In this document: piece by piece, positions 35,507 through 45,721 of the stretch | Layout: the number at the start of each line of letters is the position of its first letter | How positions within the stretch are numbered: the first letter of the stretch is position 1 | Assembly: GCF_004332295.1 (NCBI RefSeq) | Contig: NZ_RXLP01000021.1 | Location: 1-64,000, forward strand | From: Alloscardovia theropitheci | GTDB taxonomy: Bacteria; Actinomycetota; Actinomycetes; Actinomycetales; Bifidobacteriaceae | Direction: 5' to 3' | DNA: 64,000 bases | The notes under the pieces: generated by a model | What the model was told of the DNA's origin: nothing | Database searches by the model: none | What the model saw: the letters and a program-made list of their open reading frames with translations, nothing else | Position numbers and translations under genes: made by a program

Positions 35507-36469
35507 TTAGCTCTCAATCACTGTCGTATGGCTGTTATTACTATCATCGCTGTTATTAGGCACGATTGTATCGGATTCATCATTATGTTCTAAAGAAAGA
35601 ACATCATTATAGCCGCGAGATGCAATCACAGCTTGAACTGCAGCACGATTTCTTTCTACATTATGCACTCTCACTGCCCATGCGTTCTGTTGCGCTGCAA
35701 TTACGCTTAACGCAGCTGTCATATCATCACGTGTTTCTTCATTGTCGTCAAGACCAGCCTCATGAACGAGACCCGCCACAAATCGCTTCCTCGATGCTCC
35801 AATGAGTACCGGGTACCCCATGTGTGTAAACAACTGGGTATGCATAAGCAACGGAAGATTGTGATCAATAGTAGGTTTAGAAAATCCGAGCCCTGGATCA
35901 ATGATAATCTGTTGAGGCTTTACTCCGTGAGATAAAACAGCTTCAACTTGTGCTTTGAGCTCATCATATGTGTCTCGTACAACCCCATTGACATAGTACG
36001 TTGTATCTCGTTCTGAATCCTTACCTAACCAAGCCCGCCAATGCTGAACAATATACAGACAATCTGATTGTGCAACCACATCAGCCATCTGAGAATCAAG
36101 CTGTCCGCCTGATACATCATTAATTATGTGTGCTCCACATTCTAGAGCAGCTTGTGCAACAGAAGCACGTGTAGTATCAATACTTAACGCTACTTCAGGG
36201 AAAGCTTCGTGCAATAATTTCACTGCGGTGACTATACGTTTACGTTCTATTTCTTCCAGAACACGAATCGCTCCAGGACGCGTAGACTCAGCGCCGATGT
36301 CGATGATGTCAGCGCCTTCACTAATCATCCGTTTCGCGTGAGCAAACGCCTGGTGTGGATCGAGATAACGTCCTCCATCTGAGAAGGAATCCTCAGTAAT
36401 GTTGAGCACTCCCATGATAAGAGTGCGCTCTGAACTTGTCAGACGCTTCAGCACGTCTTGCCGGCTCAT
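35507..36469 (-). CDS. folP: Dihydropteroate synthase
   Basis: FolP condenses 6-hydroxymethyl-dihydropterin pyrophosphate with p-aminobenzoate; it is the sulfonamide target. The product is 320 aa from ATG 36469; the longer frame begins at a GTG that falls inside the AAGGAGG ribosome site, so it is unlikely. Signatures are IMGVLNITEDSFSDGG, DIGAESTRPGA, SIDTTRA, IINDVSGG, IIDPGLGFSK, LIGASRKRFV and VRVHNV. An Asp/Ser/Asn-rich C-terminal tail of about 30 residues is extra. It is followed directly by folBK. Confidence 0.95.
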   Translation of the reverse strand: MSRQDVLKRLTSSERTLIMGVLNITEDSFSDGGRYLDPHQAFAHAKRMISEGADIIDIGAESTRPGAIRVLEEIERKRIVTAVKLLHEAFPEVALSIDTTRASVAQAALECGAHIINDVSGGQLDSQMADVVAQSDCLYIVQHWRAWLGKDSERDTTYYVNGVVRDTYDELKAQVEAVLSHGVKPQQIIIDPGLGFSKPTIDHNLPLLMHTQLFTHMGYPVLIGASRKRFVAGLVHEAGLDDNEETRDDMTAALSVIAAQQNAWAVRVHNVERNRAAVQAVIASRGYNDVLSLEHNDESDTIVPNNSDDSNNSHTTVIES

Positions 36470-36558
36470 TCTCACTTCCTCCTTGCAGTGTACCTTACAG
36501 AAACATATCTACCTGCATATCGAGGCTTAGCACGGATATTTGTAATGTTCTATATGAA

Positions 36559-37137
36559 CTATCGCTGCTGCAAAATTAATTGCATTGCTTCAGCACGGGT
36601 AGCACTATCTCTCATCGCACCCCGGACTGCTGATGTTAGGGTACGCGCCTGCGACTTTTTGACACCACGCATTGACATGCATAGATGCTCGCAATCAGTC
36701 ACGACGATAACACCTTTGGCGTGGATTTCATGCACCAACGCATCAGCAATTTGTTGCGTAAGTCGCTCTTGCACCTGAGGACGGCGTGCAAACACCTCGA
36801 CAAGGCGAGCGAGTTTAGATAAACCTACTACTTCATTCTTTGCGGGAATATAACCAATATGTGCTACACCATGGAAAGGTAGTAAGTGATGTTCGCATAC
36901 TGAATACAGCTCAATGTCGCGCACAAGAACCATTTCTTCTGTATCTACAGAGAAATGCTTTTCAAGAACATCATGCGGATTCTGATGCAATCCAGCGAAG
37001 AGCTCTCGACCTGCCCGAGCGATGCGATCAGGAGTATCAAGAAGACCTTCACGGTTCGGATCTTCACCTATAGATTCCAAGAAGAGGCGTACGGCTTGAC
37101 GTACGCCTTCTTCATTGTATGAACTGTCGTTATTCAT
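36559..37137 (-). CDS. folE: GTP cyclohydrolase I
   Basis: FolE converts GTP to 7,8-dihydroneopterin triphosphate, the first folate step. The 192-aa product shows the zinc and active-site residues [21 protein letters not shown] and [12 protein letters not shown], plus [14 protein letters not shown] and [11 protein letters not shown]. Length is typical for the short bacterial form. It starts 5 nt after ftsH ends. Confidence 0.96.
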   Translation of the reverse strand: MNNDSSYNEEGVRQAVRLFLESIGEDPNREGLLDTPDRIARAGRELFAGLHQNPHDVLEKHFSVDTEEMVLVRDIELYSVCEHHLLPFHGVAHIGYIPAKNEVVGLSKLARLVEVFARRPQVQERLTQQIADALVHEIHAKGVIVVTDCEHLCMSMRGVKKSQARTLTSAVRGAMRDSATRAEAMQLILQQR

Positions 37138-37142
37138 AAAGC

Positions 37143-39419
37143 TTACTCAACTTCATTAGAATCAGTAGTTGCAGCTTCTCCACCAGCCTCGTTCGGCACA
37201 TCGTTTGTCTCAATAACAGCCGGAGACTGAGCCGAAGCTAGAGTCCCATCAGATGCGACTTCAGAAGTACCATCCAGCTGGGAAACAACTTCAGTACCAT
37301 CAGAATCGACTTCAAGTGATTCCTCGTGAGCTCCTGAAGTTGCGTCAACTGCTACTGAGCTACGTAGATTCTTCGGAATTTCTACTGGAGGTATAGTAGA
37401 TACTTTTCGATTCGGAGCCGATAGCCATTGGGAACGCTCTGGTGCCTTCTTCAATGGAGCAAAGATCTCAGCAAGTTCTTTTGCGTCGAGAGTTTCCTTC
37501 TCAAGCAGCTGACGGACTAACTCATCAAGAACGTCACGATTGTTCATAACGATCTCATATGCCTCTTCATGTGCAGTTTCCACAAGCTTGAGTACTTCAT
37601 CATCGATTATTTCAGCCGTACGATCTGAGTACTTTCGTGGCTGCAAACCATCAAGACCGCCATCATTGGATTCATCATTCCACTTGATTGCGCCGAGTTT
37701 ATCAGAGAAACCAAATTCTACAACCATACGGCGGGCGATATTTGTAGCCTTTTCGATATCGTTCGACGCACCAGTAGTTGGATCATGGAATACTACTTCC
37801 TCAGCTACACGTCCACCCATTGCATAGGCCATCTGATCAAGAAGCTCGTTACGAGACTGACTAAAGCGATCTTCTGTCGGCATAACAGCCGTGTAGCCTA
37901 ATGCGCGACCGCGTGGAAGAATCGTTACCTTTGTAACTGGATCTGTATGGTGCAGAGCTGCTGCAACCATTGCGTGTCCGCCTTCATGATACGCAGTATT
38001 ACGTAATTCTTCAAGAGCCATTCCGTTGCTACGACGGCGAGGACCGCTCATCACACGATCTACTGCTTCATCAATTGCTCGTGCATCGATCAAATCCGCA
38101 TCTTCACGTGCGGTGAGTAAAGCAGCTTCATTCAATACGTTCGCTAAATCAGCACCTGTAAAGCCTGGTGTAAGCACAGCAATACGATGCAAATCAACAT
38201 CAGGAGCAAATGGTTTACCCTTAGCATGAACCTTAAGGATATCCTCACGACCCTTCAAATCTGGTGCTTCTACTGCAACCTGGCGATCAAAACGACCAGG
38301 TCGAGTCAATGCAGAATCAAGCACATCAGGACGGTTTGTCGCTGCGATAATAATGATATTCGTATCGGTATCGAAACCATCCATTTCGACGAGCAATGCA
38401 TTCAATGTCTGCTCACCAGCGCCACTTCCATTTGCTGCAGCAGAAGAACGCCTACGTCCCATCGCATCGATTTCGTCGATGAAGATAATTGCTGGTGAAT
38501 TCTTCTTTGCTTCTTCGAACAGCTCACGTACGCGAGACGCACCCAAACCAACAAAGACTTCTTCAAAGTCTGAACCTGCCATGGAGTAGAACGGTACTCC
38601 TGCTTCACCTGCAATTGCACGTGCTATCAAAGTCTTACCCGTTCCCGGAGGACCATAAAGCAAAAGACCATGAGGTATGCGTGCACCAAGCTTGCGATAC
38701 TTGGTTGGATCTTTCAAGAAGTCCTTAATTTCTTCAACTTCGGTAACCGCAGCTTCTTCACCAGCCACATCAGCAAACTTAGTCTTAGGAATATCAGCTT
38801 CTTGGAGGCGCTTATTTCGATTACCTCCTGGAAGGCCGAGCATACCGCCGGATCCATCTCCCAGTCGTGACATGACCCACCACATCATACCGAAAAGAAG
38901 CAAAATTGGAAGTAATGAGGACAGAATACCAATCCAAGGATTGCTGAACTGGATATTGACGTTATACCCATTCTTGATTTTCGCTGTCTTAAGTAACTTA
39001 TTTAAGTCAGCACCTTGCGCGGAAGAGTAGTAGAACTGTACCTTTTTACCGTAGTTCTTTTCACGCGCGTTCTTGTCCTTAGAGTCCTTTTTCTTGAAAT
39101 CATCTTTCAAAGTCAAGCGGACAGATTGATAATTATCTGTTATTTCGACGTACTCAGCTTTGCCTTTTTGAATAAGGGCAAAGCCATCCTTTGTATCGAT
39201 CGCCTGAGAATCAGAACGATTGACAAAGAAGAAAACGCTGAGCAACAACGCAGCAAGAACAACAACCCACAACCATGGACGCCTCCACCAGCGTGGAGAA
39301 TCTGGCTGGTTACCGTCAGAATTGTTCATATTGTTACGTGTTTTATCGTCGCTATTCTTATCTCGCGAATCACGATTATCGCGCGAATCACGTGGCGCGA
39401 ATGGATTTATATCTGCCAT
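37143..39419 (-). CDS. ftsH: ATP-dependent zinc metalloprotease FtsH
   Basis: A membrane-bound AAA protease that degrades misassembled membrane proteins and some regulators. In order in the 758-aa product: a hydrophilic Asp/Arg/Asn-rich cytoplasmic N-terminus, TM1 ([20 protein letters not shown]), a short external domain, TM2 ([20 protein letters not shown]), the AAA domain (Walker A GPPGTGKT, Walker [31 protein letters not shown]), and the protease domain with HEGGH and the third zinc ligand in NDIEKAT. An acidic tail of about 100 residues is longer than in E. coli and usual in actinobacteria. It lies between hpt and folE, the standard actinobacterial order. Confidence 0.97.
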   Translation of the reverse strand: MADINPFAPRDSRDNRDSRDKNSDDKTRNNMNNSDGNQPDSPRWWRRPWLWVVVLAALLLSVFFFVNRSDSQAIDTKDGFALIQKGKAEYVEITDNYQSVRLTLKDDFKKKDSKDKNAREKNYGKKVQFYYSSAQGADLNKLLKTAKIKNGYNVNIQFSNPWIGILSSLLPILLLFGMMWWVMSRLGDGSGGMLGLPGGNRNKRLQEADIPKTKFADVAGEEAAVTEVEEIKDFLKDPTKYRKLGARIPHGLLLYGPPGTGKTLIARAIAGEAGVPFYSMAGSDFEEVFVGLGASRVRELFEEAKKNSPAIIFIDEIDAMGRRRSSAAANGSGAGEQTLNALLVEMDGFDTDTNIIIIAATNRPDVLDSALTRPGRFDRQVAVEAPDLKGREDILKVHAKGKPFAPDVDLHRIAVLTPGFTGADLANVLNEAALLTAREDADLIDARAIDEAVDRVMSGPRRRSNGMALEELRNTAYHEGGHAMVAAALHHTDPVTKVTILPRGRALGYTAVMPTEDRFSQSRNELLDQMAYAMGGRVAEEVVFHDPTTGASNDIEKATNIARRMVVEFGFSDKLGAIKWNDESNDGGLDGLQPRKYSDRTAEIIDDEVLKLVETAHEEAYEIVMNNRDVLDELVRQLLEKETLDAKELAEIFAPLKKAPERSQWLSAPNRKVSTIPPVEIPKNLRSSVAVDATSGAHEESLEVDSDGTEVVSQLDGTSEVASDGTLASAQSPAVIETNDVPNEAGGEAATTDSNEVE

Positions 39420-39428
39420 AAATCTGCC

Positions 39429-39986
39429 TTACTTACCCTCATAAACTTCAGGTCTCAACACAGCGATTGAGTCAAGGTTGCGATACTTTTCGTCATAATC
39501 TAAACCGAATCCAACTACGAACTCGTCCGGAATCGTAAAACCTGAGTATTTCACATCAACGTGAGCAGTTCGACGAGCTGGCTTTTCAAGCAATGCAAAT
39601 ACCTCTACAGAAGCCGCTCCACGGTTCTTTAACTCATCGACAAGCCATGCCAAAGTCAAACCCGAATCGATAATGTCTTCGACAATCAATACGTGACGAC
39701 CTTTAACATCAGTAGACAAATCTTGTCGCACTGTAATAGTTCCTGTAGATTGAGTTCCAGCTCCGTACGATGATAAGCTCATGAAATCAATTTCCGCAGG
39801 AATACTCACTGCTTGAGCGAATGCTGCCATAGTATTGACAGCACCCTTGAGTACAGCAACAAGCAAAGGATCCTTACCTGCATAATCCTTCGAAACGATA
39901 GCCGCTACCTCATGAATTTTGCTGTCGAGCTCTTCACGGGAAATAAGCTCGTGGTCAATATCTTCACGTACATCAGAAATTTGCAT
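39429..39986 (-). CDS. hpt: Hypoxanthine phosphoribosyltransferase
   Basis: A purine-salvage enzyme converting hypoxanthine (and often guanine) plus PRPP to IMP/GMP. The 185-aa product shows LLVAVLKGAVNTMAAF, SYGAGTQSTGTITVRQDL, the PRPP loop VLIVEDIIDSGLT, and the C-terminal GFTIPDEFVVGFGLDYDEKYRNL. Its start overlaps the end of tilS by 14 nt and it is followed by ftsH after 9 nt. Confidence 0.96.
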   Translation of the reverse strand: MQISDVREDIDHELISREELDSKIHEVAAIVSKDYAGKDPLLVAVLKGAVNTMAAFAQAVSIPAEIDFMSLSSYGAGTQSTGTITVRQDLSTDVKGRHVLIVEDIIDSGLTLAWLVDELKNRGAASVEVFALLEKPARRTAHVDVKYSGFTIPDEFVVGFGLDYDEKYRNLDSIAVLRPEVYEGK

Positions 39987-41073
39987 ATTCCCTATCTTTC
40001 CATAACTGAATGACGTTATACAGCTTATTCGCTCTCAGAGTTGAAGAAATGTATACCTCTTTCTTCTTCTGTTCGCTATTACTAAGTTCAATAATCGCAA
40101 AAATCATAGAGCGAGTTGGAGTTATATTTATATTTTCTAAGAAACGCGCGATAACCCGTCGTTGTACTGCCGGTGCGAAAGCGTGCAATGCACGAATTTT
40201 AATTTCTTCATTGCCATTCTTCTCTCGCACTATACTTGTGTATGCATCATCAACAGCATTCTCAATAATTTCTAAATCTTCGCGAGCAAATTGAGAACCT
40301 ATGCTCAAGATGCTTCGAATGTCACGATCAGCGACACGGTTTATCAGTGGAATTACATCATGACGTATCCGAGATCTAAGCGGATAGTCTTGCGCCAATT
40401 CCCCCTCAACGTCATCTCCGTTAGTAGGATCATCCCAATACTTAAGATTAAGTTCATCACAAATCTGCGTTGTTTGCTCACGTGACATACTTAAGAATGG
40501 ACGAACTACAGGAATTCCGTCAAAATAAGTAACCGGAGAAATACCCGACAGAGCATCAATATGCGCGCTGCGAATGAGCTGGATCATTATAGTTTCTGCG
40601 ACATCGTCTTGCGTATGAGCAACGAGTACCGCTATTGCTCCTAATTTTTTCGCTTCGCTCACAAGAGCCGCATAACGAGCATCACGCGCATCTGATTCAA
40701 CTCCTGAGCGCGTTTTCTCAACCGTTACATCCACTACTCGTACCGGACTTAATCCTAGCTCTTCGCAGCGTTCAGCCGCTTGACGCGCAACCAAATCCGA
40801 ATTCTCTTGCAACTGATGGTTTATGATGAGAGCGCCCACTTTATATTCAGCATCGCCATATCTGACAGCCTGGTTTGCACATGCGCGCTGAGCAACCGCA
40901 GCCAATGCAAGAGAATCTCTTCCCCCCGAGCATGCAATAAGAATTAAAGGTCGGGAGGAAGGCTGTGTATTATTGTCGCTCGTGTCAGCACTGCCTTCTT
41001 GGACTTCTGTAATTGATTGAACTGAATCACGTACAAGCTTTTGGGCATGATGTAAAAGTTCCGACTGAATCAT
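39973..41073 (-). CDS. tilS: tRNA(Ile)-lysidine synthase
   Basis: TilS attaches lysine to C34 of tRNA-Ile2 (CAT), switching it from Met to Ile identity. The 366-aa product has the PP-loop SGGRDS (residues 49-54), NHQLQENSDLVARQAAERC, VLVAHTQDDVAETIMIQLIRS and the RPFLSMSREQTTQICDELNLKYWDDPTN region. RSRIRHDVIPLI follows. The product is shorter than the long E. coli type, with a reduced C-terminal domain as is common in actinobacteria. It begins directly after dacB and overlaps hpt by 14 nt. Confidence 0.94.
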   Translation of the reverse strand: MIQSELLHHAQKLVRDSVQSITEVQEGSADTSDNNTQPSSRPLILIACSGGRDSLALAAVAQRACANQAVRYGDAEYKVGALIINHQLQENSDLVARQAAERCEELGLSPVRVVDVTVEKTRSGVESDARDARYAALVSEAKKLGAIAVLVAHTQDDVAETIMIQLIRSAHIDALSGISPVTYFDGIPVVRPFLSMSREQTTQICDELNLKYWDDPTNGDDVEGELAQDYPLRSRIRHDVIPLINRVADRDIRSILSIGSQFAREDLEIIENAVDDAYTSIVREKNGNEEIKIRALHAFAPAVQRRVIARFLENINITPTRSMIFAIIELSNSEQKKKEVYISSTLRANKLYNVIQLWKDREYANF

Positions 41074-42519
41074 TTATAAATCCACCAATCTCGATGCAAA
41101 ATAATCAATCGCAGATTTACCAGTTGCCATGTCATCACCGTTAACAACTATTGCAAAAATTAGCGTACCTCCATTGGTGCGTGACACATTTCCTGCTAGA
41201 GAAGTTACGTTACCGAGAGTGCCCGTTTTAGCGCGTACAAGTCCTCTCGCTTGAGCACCGAAATCTCGAGCTCTGAGGGTTCCGCTTAATTGTGAAATAG
41301 GCATTCCCGTTGCTGCAGCCCACGTCGAATTATTCGAGTCTCGCGTATTCAGATAAGCACTCTGAACGTGTATAAGTGTACGTGCGGTTACAGCCGAACC
41401 AGGGGCAAGGCCTGAAGTATCTGACATAACCAGACCCTGAGTATCAATCCCCTGCCGTTTCACTATATCGATAACGGCTTGAGTAGACCCGTTCAGAGAA
41501 TTATCTTGTCCCGTTCGTATAGCAAGGAGTCTGCCCAATAATTGAGCAAGAGAATTATCTGAATTTGTCAGCATGATCTGAACAATTTGCCACATAGGAG
41601 CGGACTTTACAGTGGCTATTTCAAATGAATCAGCACTTGCTGCAGATTGAGCAATTGTTGAATTTTCGACAGTGATTCCACGTTCTTCAAGAAGGCTTAC
41701 AAACGTTTGTGCTACGTCGTGTGCTGGACGAGCACTTCTTTGAGGTGACCATTGCCCCTCACCATCAGGGTCATGCCCATCATCACTACCCCATGCTCGC
41801 GCTTCATCAATCGCCATGGACGTTGTTTCGATTTCATTTGTATAGTTTTCATTGACATCTGATGATGCATCCAACTGACGCGGCAATGTATCGTTGTTAA
41901 ACAATGAATTATCGTATTGGAAGTTAACTTCGGAAATATTACGTTTTTTTAGAGCCTGAGCAGTTTGATCTGCTAAAGTCGATAAACCAGCACGCCCATT
42001 AACATGGTGTGCATCACTATTGCCTCTGCCCAAGAGAATATCTCCGCCGCCAACGAGAGTAAGAGTGCGCGATGTCGCCTCCAACTTAACTGTCGTATCT
42101 AAAGTCTCTTGACTATCGAATGTAACGCTTGCAGCTAAAGCAGTCAGTGTTTTCAATGTTGAAGCTGGTTCAAATGCTTGCTTTTCATCGTGTGAGGCAA
42201 TAATGTCACCGTTCGCTTGTGCGATGATTATTCCAGCATTATTTCCATTACCAATTCGAGCAACCGTTTCAGCAATCACAGAACGCGCATGTTCTTTATC
42301 TATTTTTTTATCCTGAACATTTTCGATAGTTCGTCCATTAAAATTTTGAAGATGCGAATATGGTTGGAGTGCAGCAATACGACCTTGATTAAAAGTCCGT
42401 CTTAATACTGATAACCCGCCAGATACCATTGCATTGGCATCAGCGAAAGCATATCCCGCACTTAGCGCTACCACGACTATTGCGGTAATACTTATAGTAA
42501 TGAATCGACGTTTATGCAT
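41074..42519 (-). CDS. dacB: D-alanyl-D-alanine carboxypeptidase/endopeptidase (PBP4 family)
   Basis: A secreted or membrane-anchored class C penicillin-binding protein that trims peptidoglycan peptides. The 481-aa product starts with a signal or anchor helix (FITISITAIVVVALSAGYAFADA). Catalytic motifs are intact: SxxK as STLK (Ser120, Lys123) in EPASTLKTLTALAAS, SxN as SDN in NSDNSLAQLLG, and KTG in RAKTGTLGNVTSLAG. Length fits the family. It is the first gene of the dacB-tilS-hpt-ftsH-fol run, as in Mycobacterium (Rv3627c region). Confidence 0.94.
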   Translation of the reverse strand: MHKRRFITISITAIVVVALSAGYAFADANAMVSGGLSVLRRTFNQGRIAALQPYSHLQNFNGRTIENVQDKKIDKEHARSVIAETVARIGNGNNAGIIIAQANGDIIASHDEKQAFEPASTLKTLTALAASVTFDSQETLDTTVKLEATSRTLTLVGGGDILLGRGNSDAHHVNGRAGLSTLADQTAQALKKRNISEVNFQYDNSLFNNDTLPRQLDASSDVNENYTNEIETTSMAIDEARAWGSDDGHDPDGEGQWSPQRSARPAHDVAQTFVSLLEERGITVENSTIAQSAASADSFEIATVKSAPMWQIVQIMLTNSDNSLAQLLGRLLAIRTGQDNSLNGSTQAVIDIVKRQGIDTQGLVMSDTSGLAPGSAVTARTLIHVQSAYLNTRDSNNSTWAAATGMPISQLSGTLRARDFGAQARGLVRAKTGTLGNVTSLAGNVSRTNGGTLIFAIVVNGDDMATGKSAIDYFASRLVDL

Positions 42520-42699
42520 ACTCTTAAGCTTTGTTTCTCAGTACTTTCTTTCTTCTCAGTGCTTTCTTTAGCGCTATCGTATAGAGCCCTGCAATTGTAT
42601 ACAGTACACAGCCTTCTCGGCTAGTATCTCATAGTTCATAACTATAACAATGAAGTCTCCATAACTACGATTTTGCCATTCTAAAGAAAACACAAAAAT

Positions 42700-43983
42700 C
42701 TAAGAATTCGCATGTGAACTTGAGCTTGTATGAGCCATAATGTGCTCTGCTGCTTCACCACCCGAATGAGCAATCGGCTTCCACTGAGATTTTGCAAAAA
42801 TGGCAACAAATGAAATAGGAACATAGCTTGCCATATAAATCGGGAAGCTGAGGCTATAAGCGATAAGTTCACGTACTGAAACGTTGAGTTTGTCCCGCTC
42901 AGCAAATCCCGAAATAGCTGCCAGAAGCATCATACCTACAATTGCCCAGAGTATCGACTGTAACCAGCTTCCTGCAGAGTTAAGAATCGAATACCATGAG
43001 ATGAATCCAAGCGCTGCATAAATAATTCCTAAGATAAATCGGAACACAGAAATCACCATAAACGGGCACACCATAAGAGTGACGTCAACTGCTGAGAAAT
43101 CTCTCTCTTTAATAGCCCACTGAGCCATAACTTTTCCATAGTATCTAAAGACTTGAAGGAAGCCTTTAGACCAACGTACACGCTGATTCCAGCTCGTTTT
43201 AAAATCAACAGGCTGCTCATCAAAGAACATTGCCGAGCCACAAAATCCGATGCGATCTCCGTGCAAAATGCAATCCATAGTAAATTCCATATCTTCAGTA
43301 AGAAGATGGAATTTCCATCCATCATTTCGCTCCATGATACGACGCGAAAACATGAATCCGGTACCTCCCACGTGGCATGAGGTTCCAAGAGCTGCACGAG
43401 TCGTATTAAGGAATCGGGATTCTCGAACAAACCATAGAGCCGCTCCAGAAGAAATCCAGTTTTCTGCCAAATTTACAGAATTACGATAACTCGTTAGTGC
43501 CTCGAATCCAGCTTGACGAGCTTTATTCATTTCCGCAATATAATTCTTGTCGAGCAAATTATCAGCATCAAAAATGAAGAAAGCATCGTATTTTTTCGAA
43601 TCGCCCGTTGCCATCATCGTCTGCAACAAGTATTGCAAAGCATAGCCTTTGCCAACTTGTTCTTTATTAAAACGTTCAATGACATGGCAACCAAGATCAC
43701 GAGCGACTTGCGCGGTCTTATCCGTGCAATTATCCGCGACAATCCATATATCTATGAGCTCGCTAGGGTATGTTTGCTTCTGGATAGAGCGAATGAGGTT
43801 CCCAATAACTTTCTCTTCGTTACGAGCAGAAATCAAAACAGCGTAATTGCGATCTTGAGGTACATCAGGATAAGTTGTCTGCTTGGCAAACATCCCTACT
43901 ATCATCACCAGCGCTTGGTAAATCATCGTAATGAAACCTAAAACCGTGATGATGACGTCAAGGAATGCAAGTAAACCATTCAT
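42700..43983 (-). CDS. Membrane glycosyltransferase, GT2 family
   Basis: An inverting GT-A glycosyltransferase of 427 aa anchored by an N-terminal TM and three or four C-terminal TMs. The catalytic block shows VLISARNEEKVIGNLI, WIVADNCTDKT, FIFDADN (DxD), LLTEDMEFT (TED) and QRVRW, the processive-type signature found in chitin/hyaluronan/cellulose synthase relatives. The start is set at the second ATG (43983), because AGAGG is too close to the first. It is followed on the same strand by dacB after 180 bp and preceded by the PerM-like gene with a 13-nt gap. The product polymer is unknown. Confidence 0.88.
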   Translation of the reverse strand: MNGLLAFLDVIITVLGFITMIYQALVMIVGMFAKQTTYPDVPQDRNYAVLISARNEEKVIGNLIRSIQKQTYPSELIDIWIVADNCTDKTAQVARDLGCHVIERFNKEQVGKGYALQYLLQTMMATGDSKKYDAFFIFDADNLLDKNYIAEMNKARQAGFEALTSYRNSVNLAENWISSGAALWFVRESRFLNTTRAALGTSCHVGGTGFMFSRRIMERNDGWKFHLLTEDMEFTMDCILHGDRIGFCGSAMFFDEQPVDFKTSWNQRVRWSKGFLQVFRYYGKVMAQWAIKERDFSAVDVTLMVCPFMVISVFRFILGIIYAALGFISWYSILNSAGSWLQSILWAIVGMMLLAAISGFAERDKLNVSVRELIAYSLSFPIYMASYVPISFVAIFAKSQWKPIAHSGGEAAEHIMAHTSSSSHANS

Positions 43984-43996
43984 GCCCATTCACCTC

Positions 43997-45589
43997 TTAA
44001 TTCTCAGCTGAGTTATCGTCAGACGCCGTTGAATCATCAATATGCGCTACTTGAATTTCGGTTTCCTCATTATTATAGTCACGCTTCTCGCTCTTACCAG
44101 AGTCCTCTTGATTCTCGGATTCGATATGTTTACGAGGGCGAGCAGGTTTCGCTGGCTTAATAGCTGCTGAAGATGATTTGCGCTCATTCTCTCTACTATT
44201 AATCGTATTATCCTCCGATTCACCGTTACCATCGCGTTGTTGTGCAGCTTCGGCAAGATATTCTCGAACACTCTTATCATTTTGTGGTAGCGAACCAGTC
44301 CCTTCAACAGACTCTCTAAAACGAATCAGATCTTCAGCAGTAACATGTTGATTATCAATTTTTGCCGATCGCATAGGGACCATCATCGTCTCAGATATCT
44401 TCTCACCTGCAGCTTGCACGCTTCGCGCAATAACTGATTCCTTACGAGGCTTAGGATCATCTAATAACTCAGAGTCAACGAGATCGTAGCGCTTTAGATA
44501 AGTGCTGAGAAGAGCCTGAATACTTGCGATAATTGGCAATGCTAAGAAACCACCCAAAGCTCCCCATTCTGCCGAGAACGCAAAGACACCGAGCAATGCT
44601 ATAGCAGGATTGAGATCCATCGTTGAACGAGTAATCATCGGACTGAGTAAGTTATTTTCAATTTGCTGATACACAATAATGAAGATAACGATGTAGATAG
44701 CTGGACGAATACCATTAGTTCCCCACGCAAAGATAGCTGGAAGTGCTCCACCTAAATACGTTCCAATCATTGGAACGAACTGTGAAATCAAGCCACATGC
44801 AAGTGCTAATGGTAACCAGTTTGGTACGTTCAAAATAATCATGAATACCGATAAGCAGACGGCATTAACGACAGCACATACAATGCGCGAATAGAGGAAT
44901 CCTGAAATCTGATCTTGAACTACAGTCCATGTTACTAAGAAACGTTTTTGTGAATTCTCTGGTAAGTAGTGGCATATAACTTTACGCATATTTGGACCGT
45001 ACGCGCTCATATAATACGTCACCAAAACAATCGTCAATAAATCAAGAAGCGAACTAAATGCAGAACCCGCTGTAGTTAATGCCTGCCCAGCAAATGCACC
45101 GATGCTATCAGTACGAATTGATGAGAGCAGGGATGTGCCTAAATCATTTATGCGTGGAAGAGTGTAATTAAACTGACTCTGAACAAAATCACTTACTTGC
45201 GTATATAGCTCAGGAAGGCCCGAAATAATCGATACTATTTGACGAATCATCAAATTACCGAAAACAGCTATAAAAGCAGCAATAAGAATAAATAGGAAAA
45301 GAAGAGTAAGCCCAGCAGAAACGTTGCGCTTCCATCCTTTAGAGATGAGCCAACGTACAATTGGTTCTATAGCAAAAGCAATAAATAACGAAATAATGAT
45401 ATTAAGAATAACGCTTTGCAAATTATCGAATGCGGTCCATGCAAAGTATCCAAGGACGACTGCAATAAATGCATATAACAAAGCGCGTGTATACCACTCA
45501 GGAGGACGACGACTATCGCCCTTACGAGGGAAAATCGAGGCTAAATCTGCTACTTCTTCTTGTTTTCTCTCTGGAGTCATAGTGTTCAT
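43997..45589 (-). CDS. AI-2E/PerM-family transporter
   Basis: The product is 530 aa from ATG 45589, chosen because AGGTGG lies 5-8 nt upstream; the longer frame begins at 45613. There are about eight TM helices in the AI-2E family pattern: a first pair (ALLYAFIAVVLGYFAWTAF), a mid-domain with IVCAVVNAVCLSVF, and the conserved GLISQFVPMIGTYLGGALPAI and IIVYQQIENNLLSPMI stretches. Family members are putative exporters, and the autoinducer-2 link holds for few of them. A hydrophilic, charged C-terminal region of about 150 residues is unusually long. It ends 13 nt before the GT2 start. Confidence 0.88.
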   Translation of the reverse strand: MNTMTPERKQEEVADLASIFPRKGDSRRPPEWYTRALLYAFIAVVLGYFAWTAFDNLQSVILNIIISLFIAFAIEPIVRWLISKGWKRNVSAGLTLLFLFILIAAFIAVFGNLMIRQIVSIISGLPELYTQVSDFVQSQFNYTLPRINDLGTSLLSSIRTDSIGAFAGQALTTAGSAFSSLLDLLTIVLVTYYMSAYGPNMRKVICHYLPENSQKRFLVTWTVVQDQISGFLYSRIVCAVVNAVCLSVFMIILNVPNWLPLALACGLISQFVPMIGTYLGGALPAIFAWGTNGIRPAIYIVIFIIVYQQIENNLLSPMITRSTMDLNPAIALLGVFAFSAEWGALGGFLALPIIASIQALLSTYLKRYDLVDSELLDDPKPRKESVIARSVQAAGEKISETMMVPMRSAKIDNQHVTAEDLIRFRESVEGTGSLPQNDKSVREYLAEAAQQRDGNGESEDNTINSRENERKSSSAAIKPAKPARPRKHIESENQEDSGKSEKRDYNNEETEIQVAHIDDSTASDDNSAEN

Positions 45590-45699
45590 TATTCCACCTG
45601 CCCACAACCTCATTATTCCAAATTACGGCCCGACTGCTTACTACATTCATAATTCTTTCATATCGTTACTCTTTAAAAGCTTTGGTGCTCCTTATAGAA

Positions 45700-45721
45700 C
45701 CCATTAGATAAACTGGCATTA
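45700..45721 (+). promoter_or_regulatory. -10 element suggesting leaderless GT2 mRNA
   Basis: A TAAACT hexamer ends 6 nt before the ATG at 45721 and no Shine-Dalgarno is visible, which fits a leaderless transcript. Confidence 0.4.

Noticed and set aside
43997-45589. PerM-like protein as evidence of autoinducer-2 signalling
   Set aside because: The family name is historical; most members have no shown AI-2 role and no luxS or lsr gene is in the window.
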